A stretch of 64,000 nt of DNA from Mariniflexile jejuense (GTDB lineage Bacteria; Bacteroidota; Bacteroidia; Flavobacteriales; Flavobacteriaceae), in NCBI RefSeq assembly GCF_042675665.1, contig NZ_JBHTJI010000022.1, positions 193,131-257,130 on the forward strand. Reading direction: 5' to 3'. The notes below the pieces were generated by a model, which saw only the letters and a program-made list of their open reading frames with translations, did no database searches and was not told where the DNA came from. Of this stretch, positions 25,665 to 34,418 are shown piece after piece (the stretch's first letter is position 1; every line of letters starts with the position of its first letter). The translations under genes and the position numbers were made by a program.

Positions 25665-27569
25665 ATGGAACAACCCATAAACATACTTGAACGCTATTGG
25701 AATTATACCAAGTTTCGCCCTGAACAAGAAGCTATTATAAACGCGGTTCTTGAGGGCGAAGATACCTTTGTATTATTACCTACAGGTGGTGGTAAATCAA
25801 TATGTTTTCAAATTCCAGCGTTAGTAAAAGATGGTATATGCATTGTAATTTCACCTTTAATTGCTTTAATGAAAGACCAAGTACAGCAATTAAACGATAA
25901 AGGCATAAAAGCCATGGCACTTACAAGCGGTATAACTTACAGCCAATTAGATACACTTTTAGATAATTGTATTTACGGCAATTACAAGTTTTTATACCTT
26001 TCACCAGAGCGTTTGCAACAAGAGCTAGTTCAAGAACGTATTAAGCAAATGAATGTAAATTTAATTGCGGTTGATGAAGCGCATTGCATTTCGCAATGGG
26101 GAAGCGATTTTAGACCAGCATATAAAAACATTACGCTTTTACGCCAATTGCAACCAACGGTAAATGTTGTAGCCCTAACAGCTTCAGCAAAACCAGAGGT
26201 GGTTGATGATATCATAAAAGAACTCGATTTTATTCAGCCAAAACTATTTAAACAATCGTTTTTCCGCCCTAATTTGGGTTATATGGTGTATCATGAAAAC
26301 GATAAATACTATCGCTTAGAAGCTATTTTAAAAAAGTACAAAGAACCGTCTATTATTTACGTTCGAAATAGAAAGTTAACTCTAGAAGTTTCAGCATTTT
26401 TAAATTCAAAAAAAATATCGGCAACTTACTATCATGGTGGGTTAACCAATACCGAAAAAGAAAATAATATGTCTTTGTGGTTGCAAAACAACAAACAAGT
26501 TATGGTTGCTACCAATGCTTTTGGTATGGGAATAGATAAACCCGATGTTAAAACAGTTATCCATTTAAACTTACCCGAAAGTATTGAAAGTTATTTTCAA
26601 GAAGCTGGACGTGTTGGTAGAAATGGCGAAAAAGCGTTTGCTGTTATTTTGAAAAATAATAGCGATGAAGTTTTAGTAAAAAATCAGTTTTTAAACGTAT
26701 TACCAAATGTAGATTTTGTAAAGCAGGTGTACAGAAAACTGTGTAGTTATTTTCAAATTTCATATGGTGAAGGTGCCTATGAAACATTTGATTTCGATTT
26801 TAATTCCTTCTGTAAAACCTATAATTTCAGTGCTGTTTTAGCTTACAATGCGTTACTTTTATTAGATAGAAATAGCATTATCACCTTATCAAAGCAATTT
26901 AAAAATAAGGTTTCTGTACAATTTATAGTAGCAAGCTCTACACTTTTTAGCTATTTGGAAAACCATGCTAATTTCAACTTAATAGTAAAATCGATGCTTC
27001 GTATGTATGGTGGAATTTTTGACCATGATTGCAAAATTGATTTACATAAAATTGCCGAAAAAGCTTCAACCAACGAAAATAACGTTACACAAGTACTTCA
27101 AAAATTAGCTAGCGACGAAGTCATTAATTTACATTTAGCTAAAACCGATGCGCAAGTTACTTTTATTGAACCACGAGAAGATGATAAAACCATAAACCGT
27201 ATTGCATCGATTATAGAACAACAAAACGAATTAAAACAACAGCAAGTTAAGTCTATGCTTAGTTATGTTGAAAACGAAACCACTTGTAAAAGCATGCAAC
27301 TACTCGCCTATTTTGGCGAAAAAGACTCGAAACCCTGCGGTATCTGCTCAGTTTGTGCAAGCACTAAAAAAAACTTTAAACCACAAGATACTAATACAAT
27401 AAAAAACCGTGTTATAGAACTATTGGAAAACGGCGACCAATCATCAAGAAACATGATTGCTGCGTTAAATTGCAGCGAAGCCGAATTAAAAACCGTTTTA
27501 AAACTACTTTTAGAACATCATATTATTTCAATAACACCAACAAACACCTATAAATTAAGTCATTTATGA
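25665..27569 (+). CDS. recQ: RecQ family ATP-dependent DNA helicase
   Basis: This 634-residue protein has helicase motif I (LPTGGGKSICFQIPAL), motif II (DEAHCISQWGSDFRPAY), motif III (ALTASA) and motif VI (QEAGRVGRNGE, with Val where most RecQ have Arg-Ala). The four-Cys zinc site appears as CKSMQLLAYF, then CGICSVC. A C-terminal winged-helix/HRDC-like region follows. RecQ unwinds DNA 3' to 5' during recombination and fork repair. Typical length is about 600-700 residues. It overlaps fmt by four bases (ATGA). Confidence 0.92.
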   Translation: MEQPINILERYWNYTKFRPEQEAIINAVLEGEDTFVLLPTGGGKSICFQIPALVKDGICIVISPLIALMKDQVQQLNDKGIKAMALTSGITYSQLDTLLDNCIYGNYKFLYLSPERLQQELVQERIKQMNVNLIAVDEAHCISQWGSDFRPAYKNITLLRQLQPTVNVVALTASAKPEVVDDIIKELDFIQPKLFKQSFFRPNLGYMVYHENDKYYRLEAILKKYKEPSIIYVRNRKLTLEVSAFLNSKKISATYYHGGLTNTEKENNMSLWLQNNKQVMVATNAFGMGIDKPDVKTVIHLNLPESIESYFQEAGRVGRNGEKAFAVILKNNSDEVLVKNQFLNVLPNVDFVKQVYRKLCSYFQISYGEGAYETFDFDFNSFCKTYNFSAVLAYNALLLLDRNSIITLSKQFKNKVSVQFIVASSTLFSYLENHANFNLIVKSMLRMYGGIFDHDCKIDLHKIAEKASTNENNVTQVLQKLASDEVINLHLAKTDAQVTFIEPREDDKTINRIASIIEQQNELKQQQVKSMLSYVENETTCKSMQLLAYFGEKDSKPCGICSVCASTKKNFKPQDTNTIKNRVIELLENGDQSSRNMIAALNCSEAELKTVLKLLLEHHIISITPTNTYKLSHL

Positions 27570-28513
27570 GAAATTTAAGAATCGTTTTTATGGGCACGCC
27601 CGATTTTGCAGTAGCTACATTAAAAACATTGGTTGAAGCCAATTATAATATTGTAGGTGTAATTACCGCACCCGACAAGCCTGCAGGACGCGGACAAAAA
27701 CTTAATGAAAGTGCTGTAAAACAATATGCTGTTTCTCAAAACCTAAACGTTTTACAACCAACAAATTTAAAAAACGAAACCTTTTTAAACGACTTAAAGT
27801 TGCTTAACTCCAACCTTCAAATTGTAGTTGCATTTAGAATGTTACCAAAAGTAGTATGGCAAATGCCTGAATATGGTACGTTTAATTTACACGCTTCGTT
27901 GTTACCAAACTACCGTGGTGCTGCACCAATTAATTGGGCAATTATTAATGGTGAAACAAAAACAGGTGTTTCCACCTTCTTTATTGATGAAAAAATTGAC
28001 ACAGGTGATATGATTCTTCAGGAAAGTATTAATATAAATCCTGAAGAAAATGCAGGCAGTTTACACGATGCATTAATGACAATTGGTAGCAAATTGGTTC
28101 TAAAAACAGTAGAATCTATTCAAAATAAAACAGTTAAAACAACGCCCCAAAAAGAAACTTCTGAAATAAAAACCGCTTACAAACTTGATAGGGATAATTG
28201 TAAAATTAATTGGAACGATTCAATAGATAACATTTATAATTTAATTCGAGGGTTAAGCCCCTATCCTGCTGCTTGGTGTATGCTAGAAAATGGAAAGGAT
28301 AATTTAGATATTAAAGTATATTCAGCAGAAAAAGAAAAAACAAGCCATACCCTTAATAATGGTGATATTGTTTCAACAAAAAAAGAATTAAAAGTAGCCG
28401 TATCAAACGGTTACATAATTATTAAAGAAATCAAGCTTCCAGGAAAACGTACAATGGATGTAAAATCGCTTTTAAATGGTTACACATTTGAAGCCAATGC
28501 AAAAATGATGTAA
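27566..28513 (+). CDS. fmt: Methionyl-tRNA formyltransferase
   Basis: This 315-residue protein starts RNLRIVFMGTPDFAVATLKT. It has the formyl-folate catalytic region HASLLPNYRGAAPINWAIIN (with the catalytic His and downstream Asp), then a C-terminal OB-like domain binding tRNA. It transfers a formyl group from 10-formyl-THF to initiator Met-tRNA. Start and recQ stop overlap by four bases. Usual partner def is not adjacent here. Confidence 0.94.
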   Translation: MRNLRIVFMGTPDFAVATLKTLVEANYNIVGVITAPDKPAGRGQKLNESAVKQYAVSQNLNVLQPTNLKNETFLNDLKLLNSNLQIVVAFRMLPKVVWQMPEYGTFNLHASLLPNYRGAAPINWAIINGETKTGVSTFFIDEKIDTGDMILQESININPEENAGSLHDALMTIGSKLVLKTVESIQNKTVKTTPQKETSEIKTAYKLDRDNCKINWNDSIDNIYNLIRGLSPYPAAWCMLENGKDNLDIKVYSAEKEKTSHTLNNGDIVSTKKELKVAVSNGYIIIKEIKLPGKRTMDVKSLLNGYTFEANAKMM

Positions 28514-28617
28514 ACCCTTGTAAATATTGAAGTTAATAAAAAACTCGATAAAACACACATTCTTTATCAACAAAAGAACTAAGTTATTAACAATACTACG
28601 CATTTCCATTGCCATTA

Positions 28618-28648
28618 CTTGCATGAATGCATAATCCGTATAAATTTG
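28618..28648 (+). promoter_or_regulatory. Promoter of the HU gene (Bacteroidota type)
   Basis: CTTG at 28618-28621 as -33 element, 19 bases, then TAAATTTG at 28641-28648, a full match to TAnnTTTG. It lies 55 bases before the HU start, leaving a 5' leader of about 45-50 bases. Confidence 0.6.
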
Positions 28649-28703
28649 TAATAGGATTTAACAAAATGTTTAACCAATTTATTAATAATTAAATTTTTTT
28701 ATT

Positions 28704-28976
28704 ATGAACAAAACAGATTTAATCGATGCAATGGCAGAACATGCTGGAATTACTAAAGCAGCTGCTAAAAAGGCATTAGAATGTGCACTTATTGAAATTG
28801 AAGGTGCTTTACAAAAAGGCAACCGAGTTTCTTTAGTAGGTTTTGGATCTTGGTCAGTTTCTAAAAGAGCTGCAAGAGAAGGCAGAAACCCACAAACAGG
28901 AGCTACTATAAAAATTAAAGCTAAAAAAGTTGTAAAGTTTAAAGCTGGAGCAGATTTATCAAACGCAATAAATTAA
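28704..28976 (+). CDS. HU family DNA-binding protein
   Basis: This 90-residue protein has the HU/IHF fold: MNKTDLIDAMAEHAGITKAA, then the basic beta-arm with RAAREGRNPQTGATIKI and the Pro at the arm tip that intercalates DNA, ending KKVVKFKAGADLSNAIN. HU bends and compacts DNA as a dimer. It has its own promoter and a strong terminator, as expected for an abundant protein. Confidence 0.95.
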   Translation: MNKTDLIDAMAEHAGITKAAAKKALECALIEIEGALQKGNRVSLVGFGSWSVSKRAAREGRNPQTGATIKIKAKKVVKFKAGADLSNAIN

Positions 28977-28997
28977 TTTTTACCTCTTTAATAATAT

Positions 28998-29028
28998 AAA
29001 AGCCTTCAAATTTTGAAGGCTTTTTTTT
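28998..29028. terminator. Rho-independent terminator of the HU gene
   Basis: Hairpin AAAAGCCTTC, AAATTTT loop region, GAAGGC, then eight T. The arms are perfect, giving strong termination on the plus strand. Confidence 0.88.
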
Positions 29029-29096
29029 ATAATTTATTAAAACAGTTGTTTTTTTAATAAATAAATATTAGATTTAGTTACTAATTCCTATATAAT

Positions 29097-29657
29097 ATGG
29101 TTACAATTACACCAAAAAAAGGCAATTTGTTAATCGCTGAACCTACCATAATTGGCGATATTTCTTTTAACCGATCCATTATTTTATTAGCAGATCATTC
29201 ATCTGAAGGCTCTATAGGTTTCATTCTTAATAAACCTTTAGAATACACTATAAATGATTTAGTGCCAGAGGTTGAGGCTACTTTTAAGGTTTATAATGGT
29301 GGTCCTGTAGAACAAGATAATTTGTATTTTATTCATAAAATACCTGAATTAATACCTAATAGTATCGAAATTTCTTTAGGCATTTACTGGGGTGGCGATT
29401 TTAATAATGTTGCCGAACTTATAGCCAAAGGTACTATAAGTGAAAACGATATTAAATTCTTTTTAGGCTATTCTGGTTGGGATGCTAACCAATTGGAAAA
29501 TGAATTAAAGTCAAATTCTTGGGTAGTTACTGAAAATATTTACAAAAACAGCATTATTGGAAAAAATTACGAAACATTTTGGAAAGAAAAAATGTTAGAG
29601 TTTGGTGATGATTATAGTATTTGGAGTAACGCACCAGAAAACCCTAACTATAACTGA
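29097..29657 (+). CDS. YqgE/AlgH family protein (DUF179)
   Basis: This 186-residue protein starts with PKKGNLLIAEPTIIGDISFN and has the family signature GSIGFILNKPLEYTINDLVP, then YNGGPVEQDNLYFIH and FLGYSGWDANQLENEL. The family is of unknown molecular function; P. aeruginosa AlgH was linked to alginate regulation. The protein is soluble and cytoplasmic. It stands alone between the HU terminator and a short gene-free stretch (29658-29791) that holds no complete gene. Confidence 0.92.
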   Translation: MVTITPKKGNLLIAEPTIIGDISFNRSIILLADHSSEGSIGFILNKPLEYTINDLVPEVEATFKVYNGGPVEQDNLYFIHKIPELIPNSIEISLGIYWGGDFNNVAELIAKGTISENDIKFFLGYSGWDANQLENELKSNSWVVTENIYKNSIIGKNYETFWKEKMLEFGDDYSIWSNAPENPNYN

Positions 29658-29791
29658 AATTTATGCATAAAAAGAGCTACATCCTCGAGTGAAACGATTT
29701 TAGGAAGGAAAATCAGATGTAAACAGACAAGCTATTGCCATAAGATTAGAACTAAAACAGCAATTTTTTATAAACTGAGTTGTATAATGTT

Positions 29792-30367
29792 TTATTTTGT
29801 CAATTTCAAAATAACTTTTCCATAGTATAAAACTCCCACCGAAATTATTAAGCATAGGAACAAACCTGTTCTAAACCCTATACCAAACCCTTCTCGAAAG
29901 CCTTGAACTACCAGTAACAAAATAATATATACTAAAAAGCCTGTTCCAAATTTTAGCATTCTTTCAAATGCATTCATTTTTTGAGTTAACAGCACTATAA
30001 AAAAAGGAATGAAAAAGCTTAACAATAAAGCTCCAATTCGGCTATTTATATTTGCATTTGAGTCTAAAGTTAAAAATCCGATAATTAACATCAAAAATAA
30101 GTTTAGTAGTACAAGAAAAATCCCGTTAACAATCAAAGAACCAATAAATTCACCTTTGTTTTGTTCAATTTTATTTATCAAATAATTACTATCAATTTCA
30201 AGTACATCACAAATCAAATTTAAGGTATTTCCTCTGGGTTCATTTTTATTGTTTTCAATTCTTTGAATTGTTCTTAAGTTAACTTTTGATAGTTCAGCTA
30301 ACTCCTCTTGAGTAAGTCCTTTTGATTTTCGGATTTCGAGAATTTTATTACCAATTGAATTTTTCAT
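29792..30367 (-). CDS. XRE family regulator fused to a membrane domain
   Basis: The protein of 191 residues starts at the ATG at 30367 (MKNSIGNKILEIRKSKGLTQ), giving a complete HTH at once. A longer in-frame start adds 21 residues without homology. A minus-strand TATA-AATTTG stretch at 30383-30390 (TAAATTTG) supports the shorter form. The HTH (EELAELSKVNLRTIQRIENN) spans residues about 7-60, then about four hydrophobic helices fill the C-terminal half. Membrane-anchored XRE proteins are common in Bacteroidota; target and signal unknown. Confidence 0.8.
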   Translation of the reverse strand: MKNSIGNKILEIRKSKGLTQEELAELSKVNLRTIQRIENNKNEPRGNTLNLICDVLEIDSNYLINKIEQNKGEFIGSLIVNGIFLVLLNLFLMLIIGFLTLDSNANINSRIGALLLSFFIPFFIVLLTQKMNAFERMLKFGTGFLVYIILLLVVQGFREGFGIGFRTGLFLCLIISVGVLYYGKVILKLTK

Positions 30368-30474
30368 ACAAATAATTTTTCTCAAATTTATATAATCAGC
30401 AAAAGTTTGATAACGGTTTTCCAGTGACATTTTTACGACATTTTACTTTGTCATTTAAATGTCTTGGGGTTTGT

Positions 30475-31326
30475 TTAATGTTGTACACTTAAACGTAACT
30501 TCACATTTAGTTTTTGCAGAATTGTTTTAGAAACTTCACTTTTAAACTCTTTTTTTCGGTATTTTGTTATTGGTTGAATACCTATAATAACATTTGTTAT
30601 AAAAATTTCATCGGCTTTTTGTAGTTCGAAAGGCGATACAGATTCTTCAATTAATTCATATTCTGTAAGTGGTTTTAAAACTTCAATAATTTGTTTACGC
30701 ATCACACCTTTTAAACAACCATCACTTATTGGAGGTGTTTTTATAGTATTACCCTTAACAACAAAAATGTTACCGTTCAAGGCTTCAACAACTTGTTTAT
30801 CTGTATTTAAAATAAAACAATTATTCAAATTATTTTCCTTTGCATAAATACTTCCAACAACATTAAGTATCTTATTATTTGTTTTTAAGGTTGATATTAA
30901 ACTTGGTGACACATAATGATCTTTAAACAAATCAACTTCATAAAAACCATCTTGAAACACATAAAAATCATCTTCAATTTGTTTTACTGAAATTACAAAA
31001 CTAACATCATTGGTGGTTGGTAAATACAAACCACCTTCATTTCTATGAACTACTAATTTCACTCTTGAAGAAACATTCGTCATTGAATTTGCTTTCAATG
31101 TTTTTTGAATTTCTTCTTCTAGAAATTCCATAGTAAAATTCATAGGGATTTCCATACGCAAAATTCGCATAGAAGCCATTAACCTAAAATAATGATCTTC
31201 CCAAAACAATAATTTTCCATGTGATGCTTTTATGGTTTCAAAAAGCGCATCGCCATAAGCATAACCTCTATTTTGAATGGATATTAATTGATTTTTATCT
31301 GTAATAGTTCCGTTAAAATTAGTCAT
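30475..31326 (-). CDS. Class IV PLP-dependent aminotransferase/lyase (PabC- or BCAT-like)
   Basis: This 283-residue fold-IV protein has the N-terminal RGYAYGDALFETIKASHGKL and the PLP Lys in STLKTNNKILNVVG, then EALNGNIFVV and a phosphate-binding segment with SDGCLKGVMRKQI. Members include 4-amino-4-deoxychorismate lyase (folate synthesis), D-alanine and branched-chain aminotransferases. Length and motifs fit the PabC/Dat group best. The start codon follows directly after the run of T of a hairpin on the same strand. Confidence 0.85.
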   Translation of the reverse strand: MTNFNGTITDKNQLISIQNRGYAYGDALFETIKASHGKLLFWEDHYFRLMASMRILRMEIPMNFTMEFLEEEIQKTLKANSMTNVSSRVKLVVHRNEGGLYLPTTNDVSFVISVKQIEDDFYVFQDGFYEVDLFKDHYVSPSLISTLKTNNKILNVVGSIYAKENNLNNCFILNTDKQVVEALNGNIFVVKGNTIKTPPISDGCLKGVMRKQIIEVLKPLTEYELIEESVSPFELQKADEIFITNVIIGIQPITKYRKKEFKSEVSKTILQKLNVKLRLSVQH

Positions 31327-31361
31327 AAAAAATCCCGTTCACTTTAATTTTGAAAACGGGA
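31327..31361 (-). terminator. Hairpin plus T-run just ahead of the class IV aminotransferase start
   Basis: On the minus strand, TCCCGTT (31355-31361), a loop of 15 bases, AACGGGA (31333-31339), then six T and the ATG at 31326. It would end the SRPBCC transcript or act as a translational/transcriptional attenuator for the following gene, whose ribosome-binding site it covers. Confidence 0.5.
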
Positions 31362-31391
31362 CAAATATAATTTAAATATATTATTTTAGAA

Positions 31392-31781
31392 TTAAGCTGA
31401 ACCCAATACTTGCTTTAAACTAGAAATTTGATTTTCCCAGAGCATTTTAGATTCTTCAACTTCATCTTCTTCAGCAAAATCAGTGATTATTAATGAAACA
31501 TCTTTCGTTATTTCATCAACTTGAATTTTAATTTCAAAATAAGATGTTTGATCTTCATCATCATTTACCCATCTAAATTTAATACGTTCTCCTGTTTTTT
31601 TGCTTATCAATTTTGCTTTTTCTTCACTGTCATCCCAAATAAAAGTAAAAAATTCACCTCTGGAATTAACATTATCTGAAAACCACTCCGATAAACCTGA
31701 TGGTGTTGAGATATATTGATATATTAATTGCGGTGATGCTTGTATAGTGAATTCTATTTCAAATTTGATTTTTTCGTCCAT
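31392..31781 (-). CDS. SRPBCC/START-like domain protein
   Basis: This 129-residue protein has the helix-grip fold signature IKFEIEFTIQASPQLIYQYI, then SGLSEWFSDNVNSRGEFFTF and a C-terminal helix with EESKMLWENQISSLKQVL. This matches the START-like/AHSA1 relatives of Bacteroidota, which bind hydrophobic ligands or assist chaperones; the actual ligand is unknown. Soluble, cytoplasmic. Confidence 0.85.
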   Translation of the reverse strand: MDEKIKFEIEFTIQASPQLIYQYISTPSGLSEWFSDNVNSRGEFFTFIWDDSEEKAKLISKKTGERIKFRWVNDDEDQTSYFEIKIQVDEITKDVSLIITDFAEEDEVEESKMLWENQISSLKQVLGSA

Positions 31782-31868
31782 AAGTACTGTAAAAATTTTA
31801 AGTACCCAATATATACATTAATTGATAAGTAGAGCAATAAATTTTATAAATAATTTACACAAGTTATG

Positions 31869-31899
31869 TTTGCAAACAACAATAATGTTTTTATATTTG
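31869..31899 (+). promoter_or_regulatory. tRNA-Met promoter (Bacteroidota type)
   Basis: TTTG at 31869-31872, 19 bases, TATATTTG at 31892-31899. Both elements match the Bacteroidota consensus exactly, with the transcription start expected just before the tRNA 5' end at 31913. Confidence 0.75.
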
Positions 31900-31912
31900 C
31901 AGCCTTAAATTA

Positions 31913-31986
31913 GGCGAGGTAGCTCAGTTGGTTAGAGCGTCGGATTCATAACCCGGAGGTCGGGGGATCGTGCCCCCCTCTCGCTA
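31913..31986 (+). tRNA. tRNA-Met (CAT), probably elongator
   Basis: Cloverleaf: acceptor GGCGAGG/TCTCGCT with G-U pairs at both ends, D-stem GCTC/GAGC, anticodon loop TTCATAA (anticodon 31947-31949), T-stem five G-C pairs, discriminator A; no encoded CCA. The anticodon stem TCGGA/CCCGG has an A-C mismatch next to the loop. The T loop reads ATCGTGC instead of TTCxAxx. The initiator-specific C-A end mismatch and triple G-C anticodon stem are absent, so an elongator Met is more likely; a lysidine-modified tRNA-Ile(CAT) is less likely. Confidence 0.93.
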
Positions 31987-31991
31987 CAAAT

Positions 31992-32023
31992 AAAAACCCC
32001 AAGATTTTTATCTTGGGGTTTTT
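31992..32023. terminator. Bidirectional rho-independent terminator after tRNA-Met and galT
   Basis: Perfect 14-base arms AAAAACCCCAAGAT (31992-32005) and ATCTTGGGGTTTTT (32010-32023) with a TTTT loop. It serves the tRNA on the plus strand and galT, ending the sugar locus, on the minus strand. Confidence 0.9.
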
Positions 32024-32050
32024 ATTTTAAATATTTTCTTAATAAGAAAA

Positions 32051-33070
32051 TTATATTAACTCCTTTAATTGCTGTGCTGCAATTTCTGCTGTAATATCAC
32101 GCTGTGGAGACCCAAACATTTCATAACCCACCATAAACTTTTTAACCGTTGCACTACGTAATAATGGTGGATAAAAACTCATGTGCCAATGCCAATGGGT
32201 ATTAGCTTCATCGTTTGTTGGTGCTTGATGAATACCACTTGAATATGGAAATGAGGTGTTAAACAATTTATCGTAAGCCTTGGTTAATACTGAAATAGCT
32301 TCGGCAAAACCTATTGTTTCTTGTTCGTTCATTCCAAGAATATCTTTTTGATGTTTTTTTGGTGCTATCATCGCCTCAAATGGCCATATTGCCCAAAAAG
32401 GTATTAATACTACAAAACTATCATTCTCAAAAATAATGCGTTCTTGCTTTTCTAATTCTTGTTTTAAATAATCGCCTAATAAACTTGTTTTATTTTTATT
32501 GAAAAAGTTTATTTGATGTATATCTTTCTTTTCAACTTCATTTGGCAACGTAGATTGACTCCATATTTGACCATGTGGATGTGGATTACTACAGCCCATT
32601 ACAGCACCTTTGTTTTCAAATATTTGAACATAGTTTATAGCACTGTTTTTACCAATAGTTTTGTATTCACTTTGCCATGTTTCAACTACTTTTTGTATAC
32701 TAGCAACGTTCATGTCTGCCAAACTTTTAGAATGGTCTGGACTAAAACAAATTACTTTACAAATACCCGTTTCGCTTTGCGCTTGTAACAAACCATCATT
32801 TACTTGAAACGATTTTGAATCTTTTTGAAGTGCTGCAAAATCGTTTGTAAACACAAAGGCATTTTTATAATCTGGGTTTACTTCGCCATTTATTCTGGTA
32901 TTTCCGGCACATAAATAGCAGTTTACATCATATGATGGTCTTACCTCATTTGATACTGTTTCATTTTGTCCTTGCCATGGGCGTTTTGCGCGATGTGGCG
33001 ACACCAAAACCCATTCGCCTGTTAGTATATTATAGCGTTTATGTGAATAATCCTGTATATCGGTAGTCAT
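32051..33070 (-). CDS. galT: Galactose-1-phosphate uridylyltransferase
   Basis: From the ATG at 33070 the protein has 339 residues and begins MTTDIQDYSHKRYNILTGEW; an in-frame ATG 72 bases further upstream would run into galK and has no homology. The active-site NPHPHGQIW carries H164 and catalytic H166. The zinc ligands C51, C54 (CYLC), H113 and H164 are present. GalT exchanges UDP between UDP-glucose and galactose-1-phosphate in the Leloir pathway. It follows galK by 20 bases, at the 3' end of the galactan/starch cluster. Confidence 0.93.
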   Translation of the reverse strand: MTTDIQDYSHKRYNILTGEWVLVSPHRAKRPWQGQNETVSNEVRPSYDVNCYLCAGNTRINGEVNPDYKNAFVFTNDFAALQKDSKSFQVNDGLLQAQSETGICKVICFSPDHSKSLADMNVASIQKVVETWQSEYKTIGKNSAINYVQIFENKGAVMGCSNPHPHGQIWSQSTLPNEVEKKDIHQINFFNKNKTSLLGDYLKQELEKQERIIFENDSFVVLIPFWAIWPFEAMIAPKKHQKDILGMNEQETIGFAEAISVLTKAYDKLFNTSFPYSSGIHQAPTNDEANTHWHWHMSFYPPLLRSATVKKFMVGYEMFGSPQRDITAEIAAQQLKELI

Positions 33071-33090
33071 TTTTTTGCTTTGAAGTTTTC

Positions 33091-34239
33091 TTATGAAATT
33101 ATATGCGTACCATTTGATAGTGCTACTGCATATACCGAACAATCTTTATTAAATCTGTTTTTGTATGCTTTTGAAGCCTCGGTTGTAAACGTTTTTGAAT
33201 ACAATTTTGGAACTAAATTTATTGTGCAACCGCCAAAGCCTCCACCCATCATTCTTGCTCCTAACACGTGTGAAGATTTTTTTGCTAATTCTACTAAAAA
33301 GTCTAGCTCTTCACAACTTACTTTATATTGATTTTGTAAACCATCATGCGATGCATAAATTAAATTACCTAACGTTTTTAAGTCACCTAATTCCATTGCT
33401 TTTGAAGCTTCAACTACACGCTTATTTTCTTGAATTACATACAACGCCTTTTGATAGTTTTCTGGTGTTACTTTATCTTTAATACCTTCTAAATCATATT
33501 CTGTAGCATCGCGTAATGCTTTCACTTTCAACATATCGGCTATAGATTCGCAAACGGAACGCCTATCATTATAAGCACTATCAGATAAACTATGCTTTAC
33601 GTTTGTGTTTATTAAAATAAGTTCGTAATCTTTAAAATCAATTTCAAATGGTTTCGATTTCACGGTTCTGCAATCTAGTAACAATGCATTATTTTCTATA
33701 CCAAACATGCTGGCATACTGGTCCATAATACCACATTTCACACCCACATAATTATGCTCTGCTTTTTGTGAAATTAAAATCATTTCTTCTTTTGAAAGCC
33801 CTAAATTGAACAATTCATTCAACCCAAAAACCACACTATTTTCTAGTGCCGCAGAAGAAGACATGCCTGCACCACCTGGGATATCGCCACCAAAAGCAAT
33901 ATTAAAATTTCCAATAACTTTACTTCTATTTTGAAGTTCTGAAACTACACCAAATACATAATTTTCCCAACTTCCTTCATGCGATGGCTTTAAAGTATTT
34001 AATGAAAAACTTACTTCCTCATCTTTATCAACAGCATAGGCTTTTGATTCGTTTGAATTACTTTTACCAATAGCTGCTACAATACCTTTATTTACGGCTG
34101 CTGGAAACACAAAACCATCATTATAATCGGTATGTTCACCTATAATATTAATTCTTCCTGGTGAAAAAATCATTAAAGGTTCTGCTGTGTAAGTACTAGT
34201 AAAATGTGATTTTATTCGGTTAATTAATTCTAAATTCAT
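33091..34239 (-). CDS. galK: Galactokinase
   Basis: This 382-residue GHMP kinase shows the galactokinase signature PGRINIIGEHTDYNDGFVFP, the ATP loop GGDIPGGAGMSSSAALE, and the C-terminal RMMGGGFGGCTI. It phosphorylates galactose at C1 in the cytoplasm. It is placed after GH53 and GH2 enzymes that release galactose and directly before galT. No galE or galM is in the window. Confidence 0.95.
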   Translation of the reverse strand: MNLELINRIKSHFTSTYTAEPLMIFSPGRINIIGEHTDYNDGFVFPAAVNKGIVAAIGKSNSNESKAYAVDKDEEVSFSLNTLKPSHEGSWENYVFGVVSELQNRSKVIGNFNIAFGGDIPGGAGMSSSAALENSVVFGLNELFNLGLSKEEMILISQKAEHNYVGVKCGIMDQYASMFGIENNALLLDCRTVKSKPFEIDFKDYELILINTNVKHSLSDSAYNDRRSVCESIADMLKVKALRDATEYDLEGIKDKVTPENYQKALYVIQENKRVVEASKAMELGDLKTLGNLIYASHDGLQNQYKVSCEELDFLVELAKKSSHVLGARMMGGGFGGCTINLVPKLYSKTFTTEASKAYKNRFNKDCSVYAVALSNGTHIIS

Positions 34240-34274
34240 GTTGCGTGAAGTGTAAAATAGTATTTATAAGCTAA

Positions 34275-34282
34275 CAAAATTA
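34275..34282 (-). promoter_or_regulatory. Candidate -7 box of galK-galT
   Basis: Minus-strand TAATTTTG matches TAnnTTTG exactly, 35 bases before the galK start, within the 179-base gap after the GH2 gene. No good -33 element is visible, so galKT may have both read-through and an own promoter. Confidence 0.35.
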
Positions 34283-34418
34283 ACAATTAAAATGCTTTAA
34301 ATAAAGTGATAAAAAAGTTTTACGAAAAATGAAATAAGGTTGTTAATAGCCATTGCTGAAAGTGCAATGAATACCTATAAAACCTAAATTAGATTTAACA
34401 ATTCTTAGCTTAAATTTT

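Noticed and set aside
33071..33142. Longer galT starting within galK
   Set aside because: The added residues overlap galK and have no homology; the ATG at 33070 gives the canonical N-terminus.
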